From: Ampullaceana balthica
Lineage: Eukaryota; Mollusca; Gastropoda; Lymnaeidae
Assembly (NCBI GenBank): GCA_944989445.1
Contig: CALYLW010001376.1
Location: 186,001-250,000, forward strand
Direction: 5' to 3'
Length of the DNA stretch: 64,000 nucleotides
The notes beneath the pieces were generated by a model. It worked only from the letters and a program-made list of their open reading frames with translations, had not been told where the DNA came from and ran no database searches. The stretch's first letter is position 1; each line of letters opens with the position of its first letter. The translations under genes and the position numbers were made by a program. This document shows, piece after piece, positions 22,975-34,204 of the stretch.

Positions 22975-23275
22975 AAGCCTGTGCTATTTATGAAGCCTGT
23001 GCTACTTATGAAACCTGTGCTACTTATGAAGCCTGTGCTACTTATGAAGCCTGTGCTTCTTATGAAGCCTGTGCTACTTATGAGGCCTGTGCTATTTATG
23101 AAGCCTGTGCTACTTATGAAGCCTGTGCTACTCATGAAGCCTGTGCTACTTATGAAGCCTGTGCTACTTATGAAGCCTGTGCTACTTATGAAGCCTGTGC
23201 TACTTATGAAGCCTGTGCTACTTATGAAGCATGTGCTACTTATGAAGCCTGTGCTACTTATGAAGCCGATATATT
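22975..23275 (+). repeat. 18-bp minisatellite, about 16 copies, grown from RT codons
   Basis: Unit GAAGCCTGTGCTACTTAT. In the RT frame it gives (MKPVLL)n. It starts exactly where LINE A reads LNATLKPVL, equivalent to the 'VK.VLLYG.E.W' RT motif, so an internal duplication of RT codons is the likely seed. Confidence 0.85.
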
Positions 23276-23395
23276 CTCTTCTTCCATTTATTTGAGGCCT
23301 GCAATCAATATTCTGATAACTGTGGCTGCTTTGTTTTCCCCAACTAATGTCAGTTACCCATAAGAGATGGGTGGATTCAGGGGCACCTAGAGGAC

Positions 23396-23490
23396 CCGAA
23401 AGTAGTTCTAGCCTCCGCCAGGACTCGAGCATGGGGCTCTCGAAACGCCAGTCGAACGCGCTGCCGATCGATCAAGCATCGTGCCCCCGG
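23396..23490 (-). mobile_element. tRNA-derived SINE fragment
   Basis: On the minus strand: GGGGGCACGATGCTTGATCG, an A-box-like CGGCAGCGCGTTCGACTGGC, and a B-box GCTCGAGTCC. It lies between two halves of LINE A. Its body probably continues toward 23280. Confidence 0.5.
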
Positions 23491-23880
23491 AATTCAGACT
23501 AACAAGGATTCTCGGGATTCACTGGCCCGACAGAATCATAAACGTTTAATTGTGTCAGCGGAAAGGGAAAAGGCAGATAGATCAAGAGATTCTCTAGAGA
23601 CGTTGGCGCTGGTTTTACCATACTCCACAAAAACCCGATTCCACCACAAGGCAGGCCCTTAGCCGGAACACTCAGGGAATGTGGAACACATGCCGAACAA
23701 GAAACACTTGGTGGCGATATGTGGAAGCAGCTGTCAAGAACTTTGGTCACACCTGGGTGACGTAGATAGACTATCCCCAGGACAGGAAGGAAAACAGACG
23801 TCATCGACGATTAACTGTTGCTCCTCGTGGACGAAAAGGCAGAGGAAAAAGAACTTATCAGATATGATATGACATTGCTT

Positions 23881-24772
23881 CCTGTAATTGCGACAGTAAT
23901 CATTCAACTCGAACTGCGTTAAATCCCGATCAACTACGTTTCATCTTTTGTTTGGAGTAGCCTCGTTGCTTTGCATGAACTCGTAATCGTACATGTGGAA
24001 GAAAATCAGCAGTCCCGAGCCTGCGCTCTTAATGGGGCTTCCCGAAAGATCCCCACAGCTGTCTTTCCCCCTAGGGAATGTAACAGATGAGAACCGAGAG
24101 GTCACTTCTGAAGCGGCGCCTGGGAATCCAGGACAGAAAGTCGAAAACGCCTCCCACTAAGTTGACCTGACAAGGAGGTGTAGAATTCCCTACATCGACC
24201 CGCTGCCACGTTGGCGCCACCCCGGCCAAACACACGAGTCTCAATGGTTAGTACCGCCGCAGTGCGGGGGATCATCAATGACCTATCTAGGGTGTGACCC
24301 CCACTGGATTTTTTTTTCAGAGCTGGCGTCCGCGGCGTTCTTCGCGGTTTTTGCTAATTCGTATTGGCGCTCCTGGCCCTAAACCGGCACCGCTCAATGG
24401 CGTTGCATGAACTCAAAAGGTTTAATTTGTTTGTGTATTGGTTATTGCTATGAGAAATAAGTTAGTAATCTGTTGATGAATTTCCTAGACCCATCCGCGT
24501 TCTTTTTCCCTTTAATTATGAGAATGTTCAATAGGTGTCAACCCCTTGAACAGCGCCAACCGGTGCTCTCCGCACACTCAGGCTAACCCACTGCTAATTA
24601 TTTTTAATACTTGATTTTTCTATTACTTACACTAACAGTGGGCACTTGATCGAGTAAAACCTGATAGCCGACCATAGGACGTCTGCCAACTGAAACCGTA
24701 TTCTTACTCAACCATGAGTAACCTTCCAACTGATGTAAAAAAAATCGTAAGAAGTAATCGTGGTGTACTTAC
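23881..24772. other. intron, no gene recognised
   Basis: Includes GC-richer DNA (about 23990-24400) that looks like mobile-element tail sequence, but no motif or end can be named. The Pro-rich linker exon follows at 24773. Confidence 0.4.
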
Positions 24773-24900
24773 TTTGTTTCCCAGCAGGGGCCGACCCCGT
24801 TGAAGTTACACTTGGCCTGGTCTTGTCAACTGGACTGTCGGCACGCGGGGCAGGCTTGGGCGTTGGGGTGCTAATTTGTGACGTAATCCATTCATTATGG
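24773..24900 (-). CDS. ABCA-like transporter, exon 13 (linker after NBD1)
   Basis: Encodes about 43 residues: HNEWITSQISTPTPKPAPRA, then DSPVDKTRPSVTSTGSAPAG and KQ. Rich in Ser, Thr and Pro with no fold signature; it continues into the Pro/Ala linker of the next exon. Acceptor ACCCTCAAG (start 24900), donor GTAAGT (24772). Phases fit both sides: it completes a Ser codon from the mini-exon at 25416 and its last A joins GT of the next exon. The acceptor choice rests on that phase agreement. It could contain phosphorylation sites (several S/T-P), as in the ABCA regulatory linker; that is inference. Confidence 0.7.
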
Positions 24901-24959
24901 CTTGAGGGTGGGGAGTTCACCAGAGTAGGGTGAGGGCAACGGAGAGTGAGCAGTGAGGA

Positions 24960-25415
24960 AACGAGACAATAGGACGGAAAGTTCTAGGACAATAGACACA
25001 GGACACTATAAAGAGGGTGGAGGAAGGTAATGTGAGAGAATTGACTTGGACAGTAGGAATAGGACAGTCGGTATAGGAAAAATAAGAATTGCAAGTAAAG
25101 TACGAAACAAGATGTAAGACTAATCAATTTAAATCTTTTACTTTTACAACATGATCTTATCTATACAGACGCTCCTTCTATGCAGAAGATAATTGCGCCC
25201 ACAGACCATGACGGACGATCTGTTGGCAAGTGATGCAGCGTTCACAGGCCACGGCTATGAGGGTTCCACGCATTACCCAGCCGCCTAACTAGTGTTAGGT
25301 ACCCATTCGGAGCTGCCACTCGACCACCGATCATTTATTTAAGTATGTGCATTTATGTACTACACATTAACACGGCAATACACATTACATGTCTGTAACT
25401 TATGGATTCACTTGC
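24960..25415. other. intron with a LINE B-type 3' end fragment
   Basis: Mostly unassigned intronic DNA. At 25152-25205 is a second copy of the LINE 3' terminus seen at 22133, with TCTTATC followed by CAGACGCTCCTTCTATGCAG, in the same orientation (element on minus). It is only the last few dozen bases, a severely 5'-truncated insertion. Confidence 0.6.
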
Positions 25416-25457
25416 CTGATCACTGGATATGTTGGGACATCTTTGCCAGAAATTATC
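25416..25457 (-). CDS. ABCA-like transporter, putative 42-base mini-exon 12 with GC donor
   Basis: Encodes about 14 residues (GIISGKDVPTYPVI plus part of a Ser codon). Upstream is a textbook branchpoint TACTAAC (25476-25470) and the acceptor CTGTTTCAG. The donor would be the non-canonical GCAAGT (25415), a known minor class that normally has strong AG|GCAAGT context, as here. Phases agree with both neighbours (2 in, 2 out). The peptide follows the NBD1-terminal TTxEEAYL motif. Without it the neighbours would still join in the same phase (both phase 2), so it may be a cassette exon. Confidence 0.5.
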
Positions 25458-25477
25458 CTGAAACAGAGTGTTAGTAG

Positions 25478-25705
25478 GTCATCAAAAGGACTGGCTGAAA
25501 TGTACGCATGTTAGTAGGCCATAAAGGATTGGCCGAATTGTACGCGTGTTAGTAGGTCATCAAGGATTGGACGAATTGTACGCGTGTTAGTAGGTCATCA
25601 AGGATTGGCTGAAATGTACGCATGTTAGTAGGTCATCATGATTGGCTGAAATGTAAGCGTGTTAGTAGGTCATCAAGGATTGGCTGAAATGTACGCGTGG
25701 TACTG
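25478..25705 (-). repeat. 38-bp minisatellite repeating a branchpoint plus 3' splice site, about 6 copies
   Basis: On the gene strand units read GATGACCTACTAACACGCGT then ACATTTCAGCCAATCCTT. Each holds TACTAAC, the optimal branchpoint, and TTTCAG 13-15 bases downstream. The array ends at the acceptor of the mini-exon at 25457, which has the same TACTAAC...TTTCAG order. Confidence 0.85.
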
Positions 25706-26086
25706 CGTGATGTCTTTGGCTTCAGTTCAATTATGTTCATCTGTAAGTCATGTTCAGCGTATTATCATAGCCTCCAGCAACACGCCTCCACAATTGTGAA
25801 CTTCGCTGATGTTTGAATCCATCTTATGGCCACTCCAACTGACTCGTATTCCATCCACGAACTCGATATTCAGCTCAAAATTTCACGCGCATTTAATGTT
25901 TACTTTATTGTTATTTATTACGAACATTCGCCTTCAAGAATCTTTCGTCCAGGATAGCCTTAGCTCATAATAAAAAAAAATACCAGGCCAACTTTAAATT
26001 GTGAAAGTGTGCGACTATTTAGAAGATGGGTTGATAAATATAATCCTGCTAAAACTTTGTTACAATCCTCCCACAATGGCCTAACC
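25706..26086. other. intron, nothing recognised
   Basis: Unassigned AT-rich intronic DNA. Confidence 0.4.
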
Positions 26087-26278
26087 CAGGGGTCTCCAAA
26101 CTTTTCTGCCGAAGGGCCGCAATAACTGTCAAACAACAGTTTGGGGACCGACTACTAGCCCCCAACTACTTGTTTTGTGTTAAACTACAGGTAAAAATAG
26201 TATCTTTTTTGGGGGATATTAAAAGGTCTCCAGGGGCCGGATGAGAGGGCCTCGCGGGCCGCAGTTTGGAGAACCCTG
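26087..26278 (+). mobile_element. hAT-type MITE
   Basis: Ends CAGGGGTCTCCAAAC and GTTTGGAGAACCCTG form an imperfect terminal inverted repeat; the interior has GGGCCGC and CGGGCCGC subterminal motifs common to non-autonomous hATs. Flanks GGCCTAAC and GCGCTAAC suggest an 8-bp target duplication with two differences. No coding sequence. Confidence 0.75.
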
Positions 26279-26360
26279 GGCGCTAACCAAAGCAGCTGAA
26301 TGTTATCACAGTTATATCTTACCAAAAATAGAGACTTGGAACATGGGGGTTACAACTTAC

Positions 26361-26515
26361 CCAAGATAAGCTTCTTCCATTGTTGTCAACGAGAGACCGA
26401 CTGATCGGACATTCAGTGATGTCATCTGTTGCTCCAGGTTCCTGAGGAGTTCGACCATGACAGTGCTATCATGCACCGTTGGCAAACAGTAAACACATTC
26501 AGGACCTTTGCTGCC
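26361..26515 (-). CDS. ABCA-like transporter, exon 11 (C-terminal end of NBD1 region)
   Basis: Encodes 51 codons plus two bases: GSKGPECVYCLPTVHDSTVM, VELLRNLEQQMTSLN, and VRSVGLSLTTMEEAYLG. The final SLTTMEEAYL is the ABCA 'S.TTLEEVFL' motif closing each NBD's regulatory tail, and ECVYCLP equals 'E.sY.LP'. Acceptor CCTGACAG (start 26515, phase 0), donor GTAAGT (26360, phase 2). It sits at the 3' end of an ~10.8 kb intron that is almost wholly tandem repeat. Confidence 0.9.
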
Positions 26516-26534
26516 CTGTCAGGTAACAAAAGCA

Positions 26535-26760
26535 ATCAATGTTATACCGCTACCCAGATGCCAGGCCTACCCCGATATGTCTGTACTAGCTAATCTGACA
26601 TACCGCCCCCAAATACAACGCCTACTTTGATATTTCTGTACTAACTAGTCTAACTGATATACTGCCCCCAAATGCCAGGCCTACCCCGAAATGTCTGTAC
26701 AAAGTAATCTAACAGACTTACCACACCCCAATGCAATGCCTTCTTCGATGTGTCTGTTCT
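26535..26760 (+). repeat. degenerate ~80-bp repeats next to the 58-bp array
   Basis: Three diverged copies sharing GCCCCCAAATGCCAGGCCTA and TATTTCTGTACTAACTA. They merge into the first 58-bp units (CTTCGATGTGTCTG against CTTCGATATCTCCC), so they look like an older ancestor of that array. Confidence 0.6.
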
Positions 26761-26764
26761 AATT

Positions 26765-29700
26765 ACTCTTTCAAACACGCTACCCACAACAGATTGCACG
26801 CATACTTCGATATCTCCCATACCATCTATCAAACACACTACCCACCACAGGTGGCACGCATACTTTGATATCTCCCATACCATCTATCAAACATACTACT
26901 CACCACAGGTGGCACGCATACTTCGATATCTCCCATACCATCTATCAAACACACTACCCACCACAGGTGGCACAATACTTCGATATCTCCCATACCATCT
27001 ATGAAACACACTACCCACCACAGGTGGCACACATAATTCGATATCTCCCCTACCATCTATCAAACACACTACCCACCACAGGTGGCACACATACTTCGAT
27101 ATCTCCCATACCATCTATCAAACACACTACCCACCACAGGTTGCACACATTCTTCGATATCTCGCATACCATCTATCATACACACTACCCACCACAGGTG
27201 GCACACATACTTCGATATCTCCCATACCATCTATCAAACACACTACTCACAACAGGTGGCACACATACTTCGATATCTCCCATACCATCTATCAAACACA
27301 CTACTCACCACAGGTGGCACACATACTTCGATATATCCCATAACATCTATCAAACACACTACCCACCACAGGTGGCACGCATACTTCGATATCTCCCATA
27401 CCATCTATCAAACATACTACTCACCACAGGTGGCACGCATACTTCGATATCTCCCATACCATCTATCAAACATACTACTCACCACAGGTGGCACGCATAC
27501 TTCGATATCTCCCATACCATCTATCAAACACACTACCCACCACAGGTGGCACACATACTTCGATATCTCCCCTACCATCTATCAAACACACTACTCACAA
27601 CAGGTGGCACACATACTTCGATATCTCCCATACCATCTATCAAACATACTACTCACCACAGGTGAAACACATACTTCGATATCTCCCATACCATCTATCA
27701 AACATACTACTCACCACAGTTGGCACACATACTTCGATATATCCCATAACATCTATCAAACACACTACCCACCACAGGTGGCACGCATACTTCGATATCT
27801 CCCATACCATCTATCAAACTTACTACCCACCACAGGTGGCACGCATACTTCGATATCTCCCATACCATCTATCAAACATACTACTCACCACAGGTGGCAC
27901 ACATACTTCGATATCTCCCATACCATCTATCAAACATACTACTCACCACAGGTGAAACACATACTTCGATATCTCCCATACCATCTATCAAACATACTAC
28001 TCACCACAGGTGGCACACATACTTCGATATCTCCCATACCATCTATCAAACATACTACTCACCACAGTTGGCACACATACTTCGATATATCCCATAACAT
28101 CTATCAAACACACTACCCACCACAGGTGGCACACATACTTCGATATCTCCCATACCATCTATCAAACATACTACTCACCACAGGTGGCACACATACTTCG
28201 ATATCTCCCATACCATCTATCAAACATACTACTCACCACAGGTGGCACACATACTTCGATATCTCCCATACCATCTATCAAACATACTACCCACCACAGT
28301 TGGCACACATACTTCGATATCTCCCATAACATCTATCAAACACACTACCCACCACAGGTGGCACACATACTTCGATATCTCCCATACCATCTATCAAACA
28401 TACTACTCACCACAGGTGGCACACATACTTCGATATCTCCCATACCATCTATCAAACATACTACCCACCACAGGTGGCACACATACTTCGATATCTCCCA
28501 TAACATCTATCAAACACACTACCCACCACAGGTGGCACACATACTTCGATATCTCCCATACCATCTATCAAACACACTACTCACCACAGGTGGCACACAT
28601 ACTTCGATATCTCCCATACCATCTATCAAACACACTACCCACCACAGGTGGCACACATACTTCGATATCTCCCATACCATCTATCAAACATACTACTCAC
28701 CACAGGTGGCACGCATACTTCGATATCTCCCATACCATCTATCAAACACACAACCCACCACAGGTGGCACACATACTTCGATATCTCCCATACCATCTAT
28801 CAAACACACAACCCACCACAGGTGGCACACATACTTCGATATCTCCCATACCATCTATCAAACACACAACCCACCACAGGTGGCACACATACTTCGATAT
28901 CTCCCATACCATCTATCAAACATACTACTCACCACAGGTGGCACACATACTTCGATATCTCCCATACCATCTATCAAACATACTACTCACCACAGGTGGC
29001 ACACATACTTCGATATCTCCCATACCATCTATCAAACACACTACCCACCACAGGTGGCACACATACTTCGATATCTCCCATACCATCTATCAAACACACA
29101 ACCCACCACAGGTGGCACACATACTTCGATATCTCCCATACCATCTATCAAACACACAACCCACCACAGGTGGCACACATACTTCGATATCTCCCATACC
29201 ATCTATCAAACACACAACCCACCACAGGTGGCACACATACTTCGATATCTCCCATACCATCTATCAAACACACAACCCACCACAGGTGGCACACATACTT
29301 CGATATCTCCCATACCATCTATCAAACACACAACCCACCACAGGTGGCACACATACTTCGATATCTCCCATACCATCTATCAAACACACTACCCACCACA
29401 GGTGGCACACATACTTCGATATCTCCCATACCATCTATCAAACACACTACTCACCACAGGTGGCACACATACTTCGATATCTCCCATACCATCTATCAAA
29501 CACACAACCCACCACAGGTGGCACACATACTTCGATATCTCCCATACCATCTATCAAACACACAACCCACCACAGGTGGCACACATACTTCGATATCTCC
29601 CATACCATCTATCAAACACACAACCCACCACAGGTGGCACACATACTTCGATATCTCCCATACCATCTATCAAACACACAACCCACCACAGGTGGCACAC

Positions 29701-32700
29701 ATACTTCGATATCTCCCATACCATCTATCAAACATACTACTCACCACAGGTGGCACACATACTTCGATATCTCCCATACCATCTATCAAACACACAACCC
29801 ACCACAGGTGGCACACATACTTCGATATCTCCCATACCATCTATCAAACACACAACCCACCACAGGTGGCACACATACTTCGATATCTCCCATACCATCT
29901 ATCAAACACACTACTCACCACAGGTGGCACACATACTTCGATATCTCCCATACCATCTATCAAACACACTACTCACCACAGGTGGCACACATACTTCGAT
30001 ATCTCCCATACCATCTATCAAACACACTACTCACCACAGGTGGCACACATACTTCGATATCTCCCATACCATCTATCAAACACACAACCCACCACAGGTG
30101 GCACACATACTTCGATATCTCCCATACCATCTATCAAACACACAACCCACCACAGGTGGCACACATACTTCGATATCTCCCATACCATCTATCAAACACA
30201 CAACCCACCACAGGTGGCACACATACTTCGATATCTCCCATACCATCTATCAAACACACTACTCACCACAGGTGGCACACATACTTCGATATCTCCCATA
30301 CCATCTATCAAACACACAACCCACCACAGGTGGCACACATACTTCGATATCTCCCATACCATCTATCAAACACACAACCCACCACAGGTGGCACACATAC
30401 TTCGATATCTCCCATACCATCTATCAAACACACTACTCACCACAGGTGGCACACATACTTCGATATCTCCCATACCATCTATCAAACACACTACTCACCA
30501 CAGGTGGCACACATACTTCGATATCTCCCATACCATCTATCAAACACACAACCCACCACAGGTGGCACACATACTTCGATATCTCCCATACCATCTATCA
30601 AACACACAACCCACCACAGGTGGCACACATACTTCGATATCTCCCATACCATCTATCAAACACACAACCCACCACAGGTGGCACACATACTTCGATATCT
30701 CCCATACCATCTATCAAACACACAACCCACCACAGGTGGCACACATACTTCGATATCTCCCATACCATCTATCAAACACACTACCCACCACAGGTGGCAC
30801 ACATACTTCGATATCTCCCATACCATCTATCAAACACACAACCCACCACAGGTGGCACACATACTTCGATATCTCCCATACCATCTATCAAACACACAAC
30901 CCACCACAGGTGGCACACATACTTCGATATCTCCCATACCATCTATCAAACACACAACCCACCACAGGTGGCACACATACTTCGATATCTCCCATACCAT
31001 CTATCAAACACACTACTCACCACAGGTGGCACACATACTTCGATATCTCCCATACCATCTATCAAACACACAACCCACCACAGGTGGCACACATACTTCG
31101 ATATCTCCCATACCATCTATCAAACACACAACCCACCACAGGTGGCACACATACTTCGATATCTCCCATACCATCTATCAAACACACAACCCACCACAGG
31201 TGGCACACATACTTCGATATCTCCCATACCATCTATCAAACACACAACCCACCACAGGTGGCACACATACTTCGATATCTCCCATACCATCTATCAAACA
31301 CACTACTCACCACAGGTGGCACACATACTTCGATATCTCCCATACCATCTATCAAACACACAACCCACCACAGGTGGCACACATACTTCGATATCTCCCA
31401 TACCATCTATCAAACACACAACCCACCACAGGTGGCACACATACTTCGATATCTCCCATACCATCTATCAAACACACTACCCACCACAGGTGGCACACAT
31501 ACTTCGATATCTCCCATACCATCTATCAAACACACTACCCACCACAGGTGGCACACATACTTCGATATCTCCCATACCATCTATCAAACACACATACCCA
31601 CCACAGGTGGCACACATACTTCGATATCTCCCATACCATCTATCAAACACACAACCCACCACAGGTGGCACACATACTTCGATATCTCCCATACCATCTA
31701 TCAAACACACAACCCACCACAGGTGGCACACATACTTCGATATCTCCCATACCATCTATCAAACACACAACCCACCACAGGTGGCACACATACTTCGATA
31801 TCTCCCATACCATCTATCAAACACACTACCCACCACAGGTGGCACACATACTTCGATATCTCCCATACCATCTATCAAACACACTACCCACCACAGGTGG
31901 CACACATACTTCGATATCTCCCATACCATCTATCAAACACACAACCCACCACAGGTGGCACACATACTTCGATATCTCCCATACCATCTATCAAACACAC
32001 TACCCACCACAGGTGGCACACATACTTCGATATCTCCCATACCATCTATCAAACACACAACCCACCACAGGTGGCACACATACTTCGATATCTCCCATAC
32101 CATCTATCAAACACACTACTCACCACAGGTGGCACACATACTTCGATATCTCCCATACCATCTATCAAACACACTACCCACCACAGGTGGCACACATACT
32201 TCGATATCTCCCATACCATCTATCAAACACACTACCCACCACAGGTGGCACACATACTTCGATATCTCCCATACCATCTATCAAACACACAACCCACCAC
32301 AGGTGGCACACATACTTCGATATCTCCCATACCATCTATCAAACACACAACCCACCACAGGTGGCACACATACTTCGATATCTCCCATACCATCTATCAA
32401 ACACACAACCCACCACAGGTGGCACACATACTTCGATATCTCCCATACCATCTATCAAACACACTACCCACCACAGGTGGCACACATACTTCGATATCTC
32501 CCATACCATCTATCAAACACACAACCCACCACAGGTGGCACACATACTTCGATATCTCCCATACCATCTATCAAACACACTACCCACCACAGGTGGCACA
32601 CATACTTCGATATCTCCCATACCATCTATCAAACACACAACCCACCACAGGTGGCACACATACTTCGATATCTCCCATACCATCTATCAAACACACAACC

Positions 32701-34085
32701 CACCACAGGTGGCACACATACTTCGATATCTCCCATACCATCTATCAAACACACAACCCACCACAGGTGGCACACATACTTCGATATCTCCCATACCATC
32801 TATCAAACACACTACCCACCACAGGTGGCACACATACTTCGATATCTCCCATACCATCTATCAAACACACAACCCACCACAGGTGGCACACATACTTCGA
32901 TATCTCCCATACCATCTATCAAACACACAACCCACCACAGGTGGCACACATACTTCGATATCTCCCATACCATCTATCAAACACACTACCCACCACAGGT
33001 GGCACACATACTTCGATATCTCCCATACCATCTATCAAACACACAACCCACCACAGGTGGCACACATACTTCGATATCTCCCATACCATCTATCAAACAC
33101 ACAACCCACCACAGGTGGCACACATACTTCGATATCTCCCATACCATCTATCAAACACACAACCCACCACAGGTGGCACACATACTTCGATATCTCCCAT
33201 ACCATCTATCAAACACACAACCCACCACAGGTGGCACACATACTTCGATATCTCCCATACCATCTATCAAACACACAACCCACCACAGGTGGCACACATA
33301 CTTCGATATCTCCCATACCATCTATCAAACACACAACCCACCACAGGTGGCACACATACTTCGATATCTCCCATACCATCTATCAAACACACAACCCACC
33401 ACAGGTGGCACACATACTTCGATATCTCCCATACCATCTATCAAACACACAACCCACCACAGGTGGCACACATACTTCGATATCTCCCATACCATCTATC
33501 AAACACACAACCCACCACAGGTGGCACACATACTTCGATATCTCCCATACCATCTATCAAACACACTACCCACCACAGGTGGCACACATACTTCGATATC
33601 TCCCATACCATCTATCAAACACACAACCCACCACAGGTGGCACACATACTTCGATATCTCCCATACCATCTATCAAACACACAACCCACCACAGGTGGCA
33701 CACATACTTCGATATCTCCCATACCATCTATCAAACACACAACCCACCACAGGTGGCACACATACTTCGATATCTCCCATACCATCTATCAAACACACAA
33801 CCCACCACAGGTGGCACACATACTTCGATATCTCCCATACCATCTATCAAACACACAACCCACCACAGGTGGCACACATACTTCGATATCTCCCATACCA
33901 TCTATCAAACACACAACCCACCACAGGTGGCACACATACTTCGATATCTCCCATACCATCTATCAAACACACAACCCACCACAGGTGGCACACATACTTC
34001 GATATCTCCCATACCATCTATCAAACACACTACCCACCACAGGTGGCACACATACTTCGATATCTCCCATACCATCTATCAAACA
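26765..34085 (+). repeat. 58-bp minisatellite, about 126 copies, 7.3 kb
   Basis: Unit begins GTGGCACACATACTTCGATA and ends CAACCCACCACAG. The left third is more variable (GCACGC, CATACTACTCACC, TATATCCC, GTGAAACAC forms). From about 28700 the units are nearly identical and vary at only one or two places (CACACAACCC, CACACTACCC, CACACTACTC). One unit near 31590 carries a one-base insertion (CACATACCC). Since 58 is not a multiple of three, each plus frame cycles through all three readings. The unit has no stop codon in any of them, which creates spurious reading frames of about 2,000 codons. Confidence 0.97.
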
Positions 34086-34204
34086 TATCTTGTAAAGAAT
34101 CGTGCTTGTCATATCTCAAAACGTTATAAGTCATTACGTAATGTTACTATTTTTAGACAAGGCTTTTGGACAACAATGGGTTTCAGCATTAATGTAGAAG
34201 TAAA

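Larger units (their letters stand above)
22000..23880 (+). mobile_element. decayed non-LTR retrotransposon (LINE A), broken by later insertions
   Basis: Three collinear plus-strand RT pieces: the catalytic region QLEDLYYVDDFALLSH with NQKQMQEKTN (22032-22110); FFFYIGSMVDKQ through KNIRDPLNINRNVKIRILNA (about 22808-22970); and the C-terminal RILGIHWPDRI, RRWRWFYHTPQKP, TTRQALSRNTQG and KNFGHTWV (about 23508-23770). Stop codons interrupt the last piece. Between pieces one and two sits LINE B in reverse orientation; between two and three sit an 18-bp array and a SINE. It is therefore the oldest of these insertions. Confidence 0.75.
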
